Source of the DNA: Streptomyces lushanensis | GTDB lineage: Bacteria > Actinomycetota > Actinomycetes > Streptomycetales > Streptomycetaceae | NCBI RefSeq assembly: GCF_001700515.1 | Contig: NZ_MAUD01000124.1 | Location: 24,910-88,909, forward strand | DNA length: 64,000 bases | Direction: 5' to 3' | Shown here: piece after piece, positions 41,930 through 51,006 of the stretch | How positions within the stretch are numbered: the first letter of the stretch is position 1 | Layout of the letters: every line of letters starts with the position of its first letter | Position numbers and translations under genes: made by a program | The notes under the pieces: model-generated | What the model was told of the DNA's origin: nothing | Seen by the model: only the letters and a program-made list of their open reading frames with translations | Database searches by the model: none

Positions 41930-41980
41930 AAGTTGCCTCCATGTTAACGAAATTGATGTGCTTTATTACGTTTCGCCCCC
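41930..41980. other. AT-rich segment at end of ABC operon 1
   Basis: Contains gttaacgaaattgatgtgc and tttattacgtttcg, far more AT-rich than any neighbour. It covers the last codons and TAA stop (41966-41968) of the ATPase gene and sequence beyond. No gene is seen. It could hold a minus-strand promoter for a short RNA ending at the 41835-41861 hairpin. Confidence 0.35.
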
Positions 41981-43006
41981 CGCGGCCGGTACGCTCCGCC
42001 GCTCCGCCGCGAAATGGCAGGCCGAGGGATGCGCGGCCGGTCCCTTCTGTCCCCGGAAGGCCACCGGGACCGTGAGCTCCGGCTCCTCCACCGCGCACCG
42101 CTCCTGCGCCTTCCAGCAGCGCGTACGGAACCGGCAGCCCGAGGGCGGACGCGCCGGTGACGGGACCTCGCCCGCCAGGATGATCCGGTCCCGGTGTGCG
42201 CGCGCCGCCGGATCGGGCGGCGGGACGGCGGAGAGCAGCGCCTGGGTGTACGGATGCGTGGGACGGTCGTAGATCTCCGAGTCCGAGCCCAGCTCGACGA
42301 GCCGTCCCAGATACATCACCCCGACGCGGTCGGAGATGTGCCGGACGACCGACAGATCATGGGCGATGAACACATAGGCCAGCCCGAACTCGTTCTGGAG
42401 CCGCTCCATCAGATTGATCACCTGCGCCTGGACGGAGACGTCGAGGGCGGAGACCGGCTCGTCGGCGACGATGACCTCCGGCCGCAGGGCGAGACCCCGG
42501 GCGATACCGATGCGCTGGCGCTGTCCGCCGGAGAACTGGTGCGGATAGCGGTTGACGTACTCCGGGTCGAGCCCGACCACGTCCAGCAGCTCCTGGACCT
42601 TGCGCCGCCGGTCGCCCTTCGGCGCCGCCTCGGGATGGATCTCGAACGGCTCCCCGACGATGTCGCCCACGGTCATCCGCGGATTGAGCGAGGTGTACGG
42701 ATCCTGGAACACCATCTGGATGTTCCGGCGCACCGCCTTGAGCGCGCGGCCCGACAGCCGGGTGATGTCCTCGCCCTTGTAGCGGATCCGGCCGGACGTC
42801 GGCCGCTCCAGACCGACCAGCGTCCTCGCCACGGTCGACTTGCCGCAGCCGGACTCCCCGACGATGCCCAGGGTCTCCCCGGGGGCGAGCGCGAAGGAGA
42901 CCCCGTCGACGGCCCGTACCGCCCCGATCTGCTTCCTGATCAGGACACCGCGCGTCAGCGGATAGTGCTTGACCAGATCGGTGACCTCCAGAACGGCCTC
43001 AGCCAT
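41966..43006 (-). CDS. oligopeptide ABC transporter ATPase (DppF/OppF type), operon 1
   Basis: A 346-residue ATP-binding subunit. Walker [11 protein letters not shown]-loop [17 protein letters not shown], signature [10 protein letters not shown], Walker [13 protein letters not shown] and H-loop FIAHDLSVV are all intact. The C-terminal oligopeptide domain has four Cys ([15 protein letters not shown] ... SACHF), a motif that in related Dpp ATPases can hold an Fe-S cluster (inference). ATG 43006 overlaps the preceding DppD-type gene by 8 bases, following GGAGGGAG. Last gene of operon 1; an AT-rich tail and a bidirectional terminator follow. Confidence 0.93.
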   Translation of the reverse strand: MAEAVLEVTDLVKHYPLTRGVLIRKQIGAVRAVDGVSFALAPGETLGIVGESGCGKSTVARTLVGLERPTSGRIRYKGEDITRLSGRALKAVRRNIQMVFQDPYTSLNPRMTVGDIVGEPFEIHPEAAPKGDRRRKVQELLDVVGLDPEYVNRYPHQFSGGQRQRIGIARGLALRPEVIVADEPVSALDVSVQAQVINLMERLQNEFGLAYVFIAHDLSVVRHISDRVGVMYLGRLVELGSDSEIYDRPTHPYTQALLSAVPPPDPAARAHRDRIILAGEVPSPARPPSGCRFRTRCWKAQERCAVEEPELTVPVAFRGQKGPAAHPSACHFAAERRSVPAAGGET

Positions 43007-43973
43007 CGAGTGTCTCCCTCCAGAAGTGGCAGGCGCTGCGCCGGCCCTCGCCGGCCTCGTACAGCGGCGGCTCGTCCGTACGGCAGATGTCCCGGGCGAC
43101 CGGACAGCGTGGATGGAAGGCGCAGCCGGGCGGGACACGCAGCGGATTGGGCGGCAGGCCCCGGATCGCGTAGAGCTCGCGGCCCTTGCGGTCCAGGCGC
43201 GGGACCGAGTCCAGCAGGGCGCGGGTGTACGGATGGGCGGCGGCCCGGTGGACGGCGTGCACCGGCGCGGTCTCCACGATCCGGCCCGCGTACATCACCG
43301 CGATCCGGTCCGCGGCCTCGGCGACCACGCCCAGATCATGGGTGATCAGGATCAGCGCCATGTCCAGCTCGCGCCGCAGCCGCGCGAGCAGCTCCATGAC
43401 CTGGGCCTGGACGGTCACGTCGAGCGCGGTGGTCGGCTCGTCGGCGATGATCAGCGCGGGCTCCAGCGCGAGGGCCATCGCGATCATCACGCGCTGGCGC
43501 ATACCGCCGGAGAACTGGTGCGGATAGTCGCCCGCCCGCTCCCTCGCCGCCGGGATGCCGACCCGGTCCATCAGTTCGACGGCCCGCGCCCGCGCCTGTC
43601 CGCGGGACATCCCGCGGTGCACCACGAACATCTCACCGAGCTGGCTGCCGACGTCGAGCACGGGATTGAGCGCGGACAGCGCGTCCTGGAAGATCATCGC
43701 CATCTCGGCGCCCCGGATCCGGCGCCGCCGCTCCTCCTTGAGCCTCAGCAGATCGCGGCCCCGGAAGAGCACCTCACCGCCGGTGATCCGGCCGGGCGGT
43801 GTGTCCAGGATCCCCATGACCGCCTGGGCCGCGACGGACTTGCCCGACCCTGACTCGCCGAGCACGGCGAGCGTCTCACCGGCGTCCACCGCGTAACTGA
43901 CGCCGTTGACGGCCCTCGCGACACCGTCGCGGGTACGGAACTCCACACGCAGATCACGTACGTCGAGCAGCAT
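42999..43973 (-). CDS. oligopeptide ABC transporter ATPase (DppD/OppD type), operon 1
   Basis: A 324-residue ATPase subunit. Walker [11 protein letters not shown]-loop [18 protein letters not shown], signature [10 protein letters not shown], Walker [14 protein letters not shown]-loop LITHDLGVV. The C-terminal domain carries the oligopeptide-type Cys motif ([15 protein letters not shown] ... SACHFW). ATG at 43973 has GGGAG 9 bases upstream. It forms the heterodimeric engine with the overlapping DppF-type protein; the 8-base overlap gives coupled synthesis. Preceded 56 bases upstream by the DppC-type permease gene. Confidence 0.93.
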   Translation of the reverse strand: MLLDVRDLRVEFRTRDGVARAVNGVSYAVDAGETLAVLGESGSGKSVAAQAVMGILDTPPGRITGGEVLFRGRDLLRLKEERRRRIRGAEMAMIFQDALSALNPVLDVGSQLGEMFVVHRGMSRGQARARAVELMDRVGIPAARERAGDYPHQFSGGMRQRVMIAMALALEPALIIADEPTTALDVTVQAQVMELLARLRRELDMALILITHDLGVVAEAADRIAVMYAGRIVETAPVHAVHRAAAHPYTRALLDSVPRLDRKGRELYAIRGLPPNPLRVPPGCAFHPRCPVARDICRTDEPPLYEAGEGRRSACHFWRETLDG

Positions 43974-44029
43974 GGGTCGGACTCCCTGAGAGGGCTGTGG
44001 GGGGCGGCCGGCGAAGGCGGTGGGGGCGG

Positions 44030-45046
44030 CTAGCGCAGCTTCGGGTCGAGGGCGTCGCGCACCGCGTCGCCGAGCATGATGAACGCCAGCACGGTGACCG
44101 CCAGCGCACCGGCCGGCCAGAGCAGCATGTGCGGCGAGTTGCGGATGTAGGGCGAGGCGTCCGAGATGTCGATGCCCCAGGAGACGGCCGGAGGTCTGAG
44201 CCCCACACCGAGATACGAGAGCGTCGCCTCCAGCGCGATGAACGTACCGAGCGCGATGGTCGCCACCACGATCACGGGCGCGACGGCGTTGGGCAGGATG
44301 TGCCGCAGCATGATCCGTGCGGGAGAGGCGCCGAGCGCCCGTGCCGCCTGCACGTAGTCGTTCTGCTTGACGGTGATGACGGAACCGCGGGCGATCCGGG
44401 AGATCTGCGGCCAGCCGAGCAGCACCATGAAGCCGATCACCGGCCAGACGGTGGTGCCGGCCACCAGGGACAGCAGGACGAGTCCGCCGAGCACCACCGG
44501 GATCGCGAAGAAGACATCGGTGATCCGGGAGAGGACCGCGTCCCAGGCTCCGCCGTGGAAGCCCGCCAGAGCGCCGAGGACCGAGCCGGTCAGGGCGACG
44601 CCGAGGCTGGCGAGCACGCCGACGACGACCGAGGTCCTGGCGCCGTGGACCGTACGGGTGTAGACGTCGCAGCCCTGTCCGTTGAAGCCGAAGGGATGGC
44701 CGGGCCGGGAGCCCTCCTGGGCCAGGGCGAGATCGCAGGAGAGCGGATTGCGGCTCGCGATCAGGGACGGCCAGACCGAGATCACCACCAGGAAGACGAT
44801 GACGAGCGCCGAGACGACGAAGACCGGATTGCGGAGCAGATCGTGCCAGGCGTCCGACCACAGACCGCGCGGCTTCCCGGTGGGCGCGCCGCCGTCGGAG
44901 CCGGCGGAACGCCGCTGCGGGGCGGCTCCCGGCTCAGGGGCGGCTCCGTGCCCGGGAGCGGCTCCCCCGTCCGGGGTGGCCGCGGCGGCGACGGCCACGG
45001 CCTCGACGGCGACGCTCCTCGGTCGGGCGCACTGCGGCTCAGGCAT
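44030..45046 (-). CDS. oligopeptide ABC permease (DppC/OppC type), operon 1
   Basis: A 338-residue permease with about six membrane helices and a long Ala/Pro/Gly-rich N-terminus (residues 1-60), longer than in operon 2. Family marks: LWSDAWHDLLRNPVFVVSA before the first helix, and the cytoplasmic EAA loop YVQAARALGASPARIMLRHILPN that contacts the ATPases. The extracytoplasmic loop has two Cys (SCDLALAQEG, GQGCDVYTR) absent from the operon 2 paralogue. Start at 45046 overlaps the DppB-type stop by 8 bases. Confidence 0.9.
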   Translation of the reverse strand: MPEPQCARPRSVAVEAVAVAAAATPDGGAAPGHGAAPEPGAAPQRRSAGSDGGAPTGKPRGLWSDAWHDLLRNPVFVVSALVIVFLVVISVWPSLIASRNPLSCDLALAQEGSRPGHPFGFNGQGCDVYTRTVHGARTSVVVGVLASLGVALTGSVLGALAGFHGGAWDAVLSRITDVFFAIPVVLGGLVLLSLVAGTTVWPVIGFMVLLGWPQISRIARGSVITVKQNDYVQAARALGASPARIMLRHILPNAVAPVIVVATIALGTFIALEATLSYLGVGLRPPAVSWGIDISDASPYIRNSPHMLLWPAGALAVTVLAFIMLGDAVRDALDPKLR

Positions 45047-45962
45047 ACCGGATCCTCGGGTCGAGAACGGCGTAGACCAGGTCGACCAGCAGATTCGCCA
45101 GCAGGAAGACGATCACGAGCACGGTGACGAAGCCGACGACGGTCTGGGTGTTCTGGCGCAGGATGCCCTGGTAGAGCTGGAATCCGACGCCATGGATGTT
45201 GAAGATCCGCTCGGTGACGATGGCGCCGCCCATCAGCGCGCCGATGTCCGTCCCGATGAAGGTGACCACCGGGATCAGTGAGTTGCGCAGCAGATGCCGG
45301 GTGATCACCCGGTGCCGGGGCAGGCCCTTGGCGACGGCCGTACGGACGTAGTCGGAGCGGGCGTTCTCGGCGACCGAGGTGCGGGTCAGCCGGGTGACGT
45401 ACGCCAGCGAGACCGACGCCAGCACCAGTCCGGGCAGGATCAGCTCGCCGAGCGGCGCGGTGTACGAGACCGACGGCTGGACGATCCGCCAGGTGACGCC
45501 GAACACGAGCTGCGCCAGCAGCCCGGTGACAAAGGTCGGTACGGCGATGACCACGAGCGTCAGCAGCAGTACGGAGGTGTCGACCGGCCGGCCCCGGCGC
45601 AGCCCCGTCAGCACACCGAGGACGACCCCGACCACCAGCTCGAAGGCGACGGCCACGAGCGTGAGCCGGAGGGTGACCGGGAAGGCCGACGCCATCAGTT
45701 CGATGACCTTCTGGCCGTTGAAGGCCGTCCCGAAGTCGCCCGAGAACACATGGCCCATATAGGTCATGTACTGCTGCCACACGGGCCGGTCGAGGCCGAA
45801 CTCCTGGCGCAGCCGGCTCTCGGTCGCGGGATCGCACTGTCTCTCGCCGCAGAGTCCCGCGATCGGATCGCCCATCACATGGACCATCAGAAAGATCAGC
45901 AGGGTGGCGCCGATGAAGACAGGGATCATCTGGAGCAGACGGCGGATCACATAACGTCCCAT
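45039..45962 (-). CDS. oligopeptide ABC permease (DppB/OppB type), operon 1
   Basis: A 307-residue permease with six predicted helices, opening MGRYVIRRLLQMIPVFIGAT as usual for DppB, with a large outer loop after helix 1 and the EAA loop YVRTAVAKGLPRHRVITRHL. A Cys pair (LCGERQCDPATE) in the outer loop may form a disulfide. ATG at 45962 has GGAG upstream (complement of 45967-45972), only 22 bases after the binding-protein stop, so unlike operon 2 there is no hairpin between the two genes. Overlaps the DppC-type gene by 8 bases. Confidence 0.92.
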   Translation of the reverse strand: MGRYVIRRLLQMIPVFIGATLLIFLMVHVMGDPIAGLCGERQCDPATESRLRQEFGLDRPVWQQYMTYMGHVFSGDFGTAFNGQKVIELMASAFPVTLRLTLVAVAFELVVGVVLGVLTGLRRGRPVDTSVLLLTLVVIAVPTFVTGLLAQLVFGVTWRIVQPSVSYTAPLGELILPGLVLASVSLAYVTRLTRTSVAENARSDYVRTAVAKGLPRHRVITRHLLRNSLIPVVTFIGTDIGALMGGAIVTERIFNIHGVGFQLYQGILRQNTQTVVGFVTVLVIVFLLANLLVDLVYAVLDPRIRYA

Positions 45963-45984
45963 GAGGTGCTCCTCCCGCCCGGTG

Positions 45985-47613
45985 TCAGCGGACCGTGATC
46001 TCGTGGTAGACCGGGACGCTGAACGGGTTCAGTTCGACATGGGAGATCCGGGCCGCGTAACCGGCGCTCCCGTTCTGGTACCAGAGCGGGATCCCGGCCA
46101 TCTGGTCCCGTACGACCTCCTCGGCCCGCTGGAACGTGCGGATCGCGGTCGAGGTGTCCGTATCGGCGTTGGCCTCGTTGACCAGTTCGTTGAAGCGCGC
46201 GTTGCTCCACCTGCCGTCGTTGGCCGAGCCGTTGGAGTAGTAGAGCGGCTGAAGGAAGTTCTGGATCAGCGGGTAGTCCATCTGCCAGCCCGCCCGGAAC
46301 GGACCGGTCAGCTTCTTCCGGCCGATCCTGTTCCTGAAGTCCGCGAAGGTGCCGACCGGGCTGCCGACGCACGATCTGTCGTTGCCCAGCGCGTTGTTGA
46401 TGCTGTTGCAGACCGCGTCCACCCACTCCTTGTGGGATCCGGTGTCGGTGTTGTACGTGATGGTCAGCCGACCGCCGGGGATACCGCCGCCCTCCGCGAT
46501 CAGCCTCCTCGCCGCGGCCGGGTCGTGGGCGCAGGCCCTTCCGCAGAGCCCGGCCTTGTAGCCGCCGGCCGCGCCGAGGACCGGCGAGGTCCAGTCGGTG
46601 GCGGGGGTGCGGGTCCCGCGGAAGATCGTTTCGGTGATCTGCCGGCGGTTGATCGCCATCGAGAGGCCGGTGCGGACCTTGACCGCGCCCGGTGTGTTCC
46701 AGGCCGGGTCGTAGTAGGGGAAGGAGAGGGTCTGGAGGATGCCGGCGGGAGCGTTGATGTACCGGCCTTCGAGATCGGCCCTGACGTTCTTGAGCTGCGC
46801 GGCCGGGACGTCGTCGACCAGGTCGAGATTGCCGGAGACCAGATCGGTGTAGGCGGTGTTGCCGTCCGTGTAGACCCGCAGGTCCACCCCGCCGTTGCGC
46901 GCCTTGTCGCTGCCCGGGTATCCCTTCCAGGCGCGCAGCGACATCTGGGCGCCGCGGGTGTAGCTCTCCACCTCGTACGGGCCGTTGCCGACCGGCTTGG
47001 CGAGCCAGGCGTCGTGGTGGTCGAAGAAGGCCCGGGGCAGTGGCGCGAACGCGGCGTACCCGAGGGTGTCCGGCCAGGTGGAGAAGCGCTGGGAGAGCTT
47101 GACGGTGAAGGTCAGCGGACCGGTGACGCCGAGGCCCGTGAGCGTCTCCGCGGTGGGCCGGCCCGAGGCCGGGTGGACCTTGTCGTATCCCTCGACGTAC
47201 TCGAAGAAGTACGCGTTCTTCTGATTGTTCTTCAGGTGTGCGCCGTAGTTCCAGGCGTCCACGAAGGACTTCGCGGTGACCTGTTCGCCGTTGCTGAAGG
47301 TCCAGCCGTCCTTGACGGTGACGGTGAAGTGCGTCGAGTCCGTGGTGTCGATCCGCTCGGCGAGGGCGTTCCGCGCCTTGCCGGTCCTCGGGTCGTACGT
47401 CTTCAGGCCGCGGAAGATCATGTCGAGGACCTTGCCGCCCTGGACCTCGTTGGTGTTCGCGGGCTCCAGCGGATTCTGCGGATCGCCCCAGGAGGAGGAC
47501 AGCACGCCGTCCGGACCTCCGGCGCCGGCGCCGCTTCCCCCGCCGCACGAGGCCGCCGTGAGCGCGACGGCCAGCGCGCACGCGGCCCGGGTGACGGGTG
47601 CGGCTCCACGCAT
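45985..47613 (-). CDS. oligopeptide-binding lipoprotein, operon 1
   Basis: A 542-residue SBP family 5 protein. The signal peptide ends in the lipobox LTAASC (Cys23). The mature protein has the family pattern ITKDGWTF-like segments (FTVTVKDGWTFSNGEQVTA), GNGPYEVESYTRG and MAINRRQITETIF. Disulfide-prone Cys pairs occur (LCGRACAH; CNSINNALGNDRSC). It captures peptides outside the membrane for the four proteins encoded downstream. ATG at 47613 follows GAGGAGG by 8 bases. Same length as the operon 2 binding protein, of which it is a paralogue. Confidence 0.92.
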   Translation of the reverse strand: MRGAAPVTRAACALAVALTAASCGGGSGAGAGGPDGVLSSSWGDPQNPLEPANTNEVQGGKVLDMIFRGLKTYDPRTGKARNALAERIDTTDSTHFTVTVKDGWTFSNGEQVTAKSFVDAWNYGAHLKNNQKNAYFFEYVEGYDKVHPASGRPTAETLTGLGVTGPLTFTVKLSQRFSTWPDTLGYAAFAPLPRAFFDHHDAWLAKPVGNGPYEVESYTRGAQMSLRAWKGYPGSDKARNGGVDLRVYTDGNTAYTDLVSGNLDLVDDVPAAQLKNVRADLEGRYINAPAGILQTLSFPYYDPAWNTPGAVKVRTGLSMAINRRQITETIFRGTRTPATDWTSPVLGAAGGYKAGLCGRACAHDPAAARRLIAEGGGIPGGRLTITYNTDTGSHKEWVDAVCNSINNALGNDRSCVGSPVGTFADFRNRIGRKKLTGPFRAGWQMDYPLIQNFLQPLYYSNGSANDGRWSNARFNELVNEANADTDTSTAIRTFQRAEEVVRDQMAGIPLWYQNGSAGYAARISHVELNPFSVPVYHEITVR

Positions 47614-47871
47614 CGGACGTGCCTCCTCGGCGTACGTGACCCTGCGTACGTGACCTGCTGAGACCAAGATCGAACGCCGAGGCGCGATCCGCACATCCAG
47701 CCCGCGCAAATGGACGATCACACAGCACGGCACCACACGGACCGGGGCCCACACGGCCCCGCAGCACACGGCCCTGCGCCACACAGAACAGCGCCACACG
47801 GGCCGGCGCCACACAGAACAGCGCCCGGAACCGTTCGGTTCCGGGCGCCGCTCGTACGACGTACGACTACG
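47614..47871. repeat. promoter region of operon 1 with 20-bp direct repeats
   Basis: gcgccacacagaacagcgcc occurs at 47776-47795 and 47806-47825 (30-base period), among many shorter cacacgg repeats (47717-47770). The right part overlaps the terminator of operon 2. No clear -10/-35 pair. Confidence 0.7.
47821..47848. terminator. hairpin after ABC operon 2
   Basis: 12-bp perfect stem (47821-47832 / 47837-47848), loop gttc, 24 bases beyond the last ATPase gene. Confidence 0.85.
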
Positions 47872-49020
47872 TCAGGCCGCGTGGACGACGTCCTTCTCCT
47901 CGGCGAAGTGGCACGCCGACTCGTGCGCGGCGTGCCCGCCCGTGCCCTTGAAGCGCTCGGGAACGGCCAGCAGCGGGACCTCCGTGGCGCACTTGTCCTG
48001 CGCCTTCCAGCAGCGGGTCCGGAAGCGGCAGCCCGAGGGCGGGTTCGCCGGCGACGGGACGTCACCGCTGAGGATGATCCGCTCGCGGCCCTCACGGGCC
48101 TCCGGGTCGGGCACCGGGACCGCCGACAGCAGCGCCTGGGTGTAGGGATGCGTCGGGTGATCGTAGATCTGGGTGTCCGTACCGATCTCGGCCATCTTGC
48201 CGAGGTACATCACACCGACCCGGTCGGAGATGTGCCGCACGATCGACAGGTCGTGCGCGATGAAGATGTAGGAGAGGTTGAACTCGTCCTGGAGCTTCTC
48301 CATCAGATTGATGACCTGCGCCTGGACGGAGACGTCCAGGGCCGAGACCGGCTCGTCGCAGATGATGACCTCGGGATTGAGGGCGAGACCGCGGGCGATG
48401 CCGATGCGCTGGCGCTGGCCGCCGGAGAACTGGTGCGGATAGCGGTTGATGTACTCCGGGTTGAGACCCACGACATCGAGCAGTTCCTGGACCCTGCGGC
48501 GCCGGTCGCCCTTCGGTGCCACCTCGGGATGGATGTCGAAGGGCTCGCCGATGATGTCGCCGACGGTCATCCGCGGGTTGAGCGAGGTGTACGGGTCCTG
48601 GAACACCATCTGGATGTTCCGGCGCACCGCCTTCAGCGCGCGGCCGGACAGCCGGGTGATGTCCTGGCCCTTGAAGAAGACCTCGCCGGCGGTCGCCTTC
48701 TCCAGCGTCATCAGCAGCTTGGCGACGGTGGACTTGCCGCAGCCGGACTCCCCGACGATGCCCAGCGTCTCACCCTGGTACAGGTCGAAGGAGATGCCGT
48801 CCACGGCCTTGACCGCGCCGACCTGCTTCTTGAACAGAACGCCCTGGGTCAGCGGGAAGTGCTTGACCAGATTGCGCACCTGGAGGATCGGCTCGCCCCG
48901 CTCCACCGTCGCCTCGATGGCGGCGACGGAGTCGTCGACGGTGACGGCGTCGGCCGTCGCCACCTCGGTGACGTTCGGGGTGGCGTCCATGGAGTCGTCA
49001 CTCTTCCTCGGCTCAGCCAT
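47872..49020 (-). CDS. oligopeptide ABC ATPase (DppF type), operon 2 (BldK-like)
   Basis: A 382-residue ATPase, about 36 residues longer at the N-terminus than its operon 1 paralogue (MAEPRKSDDSMDATPNVTEV). Walker [11 protein letters not shown]-loop [17 protein letters not shown], signature [10 protein letters not shown], Walker [14 protein letters not shown]-terminal four-Cys motif conserved ([15 protein letters not shown] ... SACHF). ATG 49020 overlaps the DppD-type gene by 8 bases, exactly as in operon 1. In S. coelicolor terms it would be BldKE or BldKD-like; the assignment is from position and similarity recalled, not from alignment. Confidence 0.92.
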   Translation of the reverse strand: MAEPRKSDDSMDATPNVTEVATADAVTVDDSVAAIEATVERGEPILQVRNLVKHFPLTQGVLFKKQVGAVKAVDGISFDLYQGETLGIVGESGCGKSTVAKLLMTLEKATAGEVFFKGQDITRLSGRALKAVRRNIQMVFQDPYTSLNPRMTVGDIIGEPFDIHPEVAPKGDRRRRVQELLDVVGLNPEYINRYPHQFSGGQRQRIGIARGLALNPEVIICDEPVSALDVSVQAQVINLMEKLQDEFNLSYIFIAHDLSIVRHISDRVGVMYLGKMAEIGTDTQIYDHPTHPYTQALLSAVPVPDPEAREGRERIILSGDVPSPANPPSGCRFRTRCWKAQDKCATEVPLLAVPERFKGTGGHAAHESACHFAEEKDVVHAA

Positions 49021-50050
49021 GGATCGTCTCCTTCCAGAAGTGGCACGCGCTTCCACGGCCCGGCAGCTCGGTGCCGTCCCGCTCCGTGACGGACAGCAGG
49101 GCCGGGATCTCCGTACGGCAGATGTCCTGCGCCGCGGGGCAGCGCGGATTGAAGGCACAGCCGGCCGGGATCCGGGTGAGGTTGGGCGGCAGGCCCTTGA
49201 TCGCGTACAGCTCCTGGCCCTTCTGGTCCAGGCGCGGAATCGAGTCGAGCAGGCCGCGGGTGTACGGGTGCGCGGGGCGCTTGTAGAGCTCGTGCACCGG
49301 CGCGGTCTCCACGATCCGGCCCGCGTACATGACCGCGATCTTGTCCGCGACATCGGCGACCACGCCGAGGTCGTGCGTGATCAGGATCAGGCCCATGTGG
49401 TACTCGCGCTGCAACTCCGCCAGCAGGTCCATGACCTGGGCCTGGACGGTCACGTCCAGCGCGGTGGTGGGCTCGTCCGCGATGATCAGATCCGGTTCCA
49501 GGGCCAGCGCCATGGCGATCATGATGCGCTGGCGCATTCCGCCGGAGAACTGGTGCGGATAGTCGTTGACCCGCTCCCTGGCCGCCGGGATGCGCACCCG
49601 GTCCATCAGCTCGATGGACCTGGCCTTGGCCTCCTTCTTGGAGAGGCCCAGATGGACGCGGAACATCTCGCCGAGCTGGTAGCCGACGGAGAGCACCGGG
49701 TTGAGCGAGGACAGCGCGTCCTGGAAGATCATCGCGATCTTCTGGCCGCGGATGAGCCGGCGCTCCTCGTTGCTCATCTTGAGCATGTCCTGGCCGCGGA
49801 AGAAGATCTCCCCGCGTGGAATGCGTCCCGGCGGCATGTCGAGAATGCCCATGACCGCCTGGGCGGTGACGGACTTGCCGGAGCCGGACTCGCCCAGCAC
49901 GGCCAGCGTCTCGCCCGCGCTGACGCTGTAGTTGACACCGTTGACCGCCTTGGCCACACCGTCCCGGGTGTGGAACTCCACGTGCAGGTCACGGACTTCG
50001 AGCAGCGGGCCGGAAGGAACGTCCGCCGTCGTGTTGTCGATGATGGTCAT
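49013..50050 (-). CDS. oligopeptide ABC ATPase (DppD type), operon 2 (BldK-like)
   Basis: A 345-residue ATPase. Walker [11 protein letters not shown]-loop [18 protein letters not shown], signature [10 protein letters not shown], Walker [14 protein letters not shown]-loop [10 protein letters not shown]-terminal Cys motif GCAFNPRCPAAQDIC ... SACHFW. A short N-terminal extension (MTIIDNTTADVPSGP) distinguishes it from operon 1. Start at 50050 is 11 bases after the permease stop, with GGAGG upstream. Overlaps the DppF-type gene by 8 bases. Confidence 0.92.
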   Translation of the reverse strand: MTIIDNTTADVPSGPLLEVRDLHVEFHTRDGVAKAVNGVNYSVSAGETLAVLGESGSGKSVTAQAVMGILDMPPGRIPRGEIFFRGQDMLKMSNEERRLIRGQKIAMIFQDALSSLNPVLSVGYQLGEMFRVHLGLSKKEAKARSIELMDRVRIPAARERVNDYPHQFSGGMRQRIMIAMALALEPDLIIADEPTTALDVTVQAQVMDLLAELQREYHMGLILITHDLGVVADVADKIAVMYAGRIVETAPVHELYKRPAHPYTRGLLDSIPRLDQKGQELYAIKGLPPNLTRIPAGCAFNPRCPAAQDICRTEIPALLSVTERDGTELPGRGSACHFWKETIHG

Positions 50051-50061
50051 GTACGCCTCCC

Positions 50062-51006
50062 TCAGCGCAGCTTGGGATCGAGGGCGTTGCGTACCGCATC
50101 GCCGAGCATGATGAAGGCCAGAACCGTGATCGACACCATGACCGACGGGACGATCAGGACGAACTCGGCGTTACGGAGCTGCTCCTGGCCCGACGAGATG
50201 TCGACGCCCCAGGAGACGGCCGGCTCGGCGAGCCCGATGCCCAGGAAGGACAGCGTGGCCTCGGCGGAGATGTAGCCGCCGAGCGCGATGGTCGCGACCA
50301 CGATCACCGGGGCGATCGCGTTGGGCATGATGTGCCGGAGCAGGATACGGCTGGTCGAGGCGCCGAGCGCCTTGGCCGCCATCACGTAGTCCGCCTGCTT
50401 GATGGTGAGGACCGAGCCGCGCGCGACCCGGGCGATCTGTGTCCAGCCCAGGAAGGCGAGGGACAGGATCACGACCCAGATCGACCGCTCGGTGAAGGAG
50501 GTCAGCACCACCATCGCGCCGAGGATGAAGGGCACGGCGAAGAAGATGTCGGTGATCCGGGACAGGATCGTGTCGACCCAGCCGCCGAAGTAGCCGGCCA
50601 GCATCCCGACCGCGGTGCCGAGGATCGTGACGAGTCCGGTGACCACCACGGCGACGAGGATCGAGGCCCGCGCGCCGTAGACGACACGGGTGTATATCGA
50701 CCGGCCCTGGATGTCGTACCCGAACCAGTCCGGAGCGAAGAGGTGGCCCCAGTTCGGCTTCTGGAGATAGTGGTTGGCGAGATCCGCGTAGCGCGGGTCG
50801 GCGCTGGTGAACAGCTGCGGGAAGGCCGCCATCGTCAGCAGGAACAGGATCAGGACCGCGGAGACGACGAAGAGCGGATTGCGCCGCAGATCGTGCCAGG
50901 CGTCCGACCAGAGACTGCGCGGCTTGCCGACCCTGCCGTCCGCCGGCGGCGCGGCCGGGGTCTCGCCCGGCAGCTCCTTGACGGTGTCCTTGAGTGCCTC
51001 AGGCAT
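50062..51006 (-). CDS. oligopeptide ABC permease (DppC type), operon 2 (BldK-like)
   Basis: A 314-residue permease: LWSDAWHDLRRNPLFVVSAV leads into helix 1, six helices follow, and the EAA loop is YVMAAKALGASTSRILLRHIMPN. The outer loop after helix 1 lacks the Cys pair seen in operon 1. ATG at 51006 overlaps the DppB-type gene by 8 bases. In the S. coelicolor bldK scheme the two permeases are BldKA and BldKC. Confidence 0.91.
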   Translation of the reverse strand: MPEALKDTVKELPGETPAAPPADGRVGKPRSLWSDAWHDLRRNPLFVVSAVLILFLLTMAAFPQLFTSADPRYADLANHYLQKPNWGHLFAPDWFGYDIQGRSIYTRVVYGARASILVAVVVTGLVTILGTAVGMLAGYFGGWVDTILSRITDIFFAVPFILGAMVVLTSFTERSIWVVILSLAFLGWTQIARVARGSVLTIKQADYVMAAKALGASTSRILLRHIMPNAIAPVIVVATIALGGYISAEATLSFLGIGLAEPAVSWGVDISSGQEQLRNAEFVLIVPSVMVSITVLAFIMLGDAVRNALDPKLR

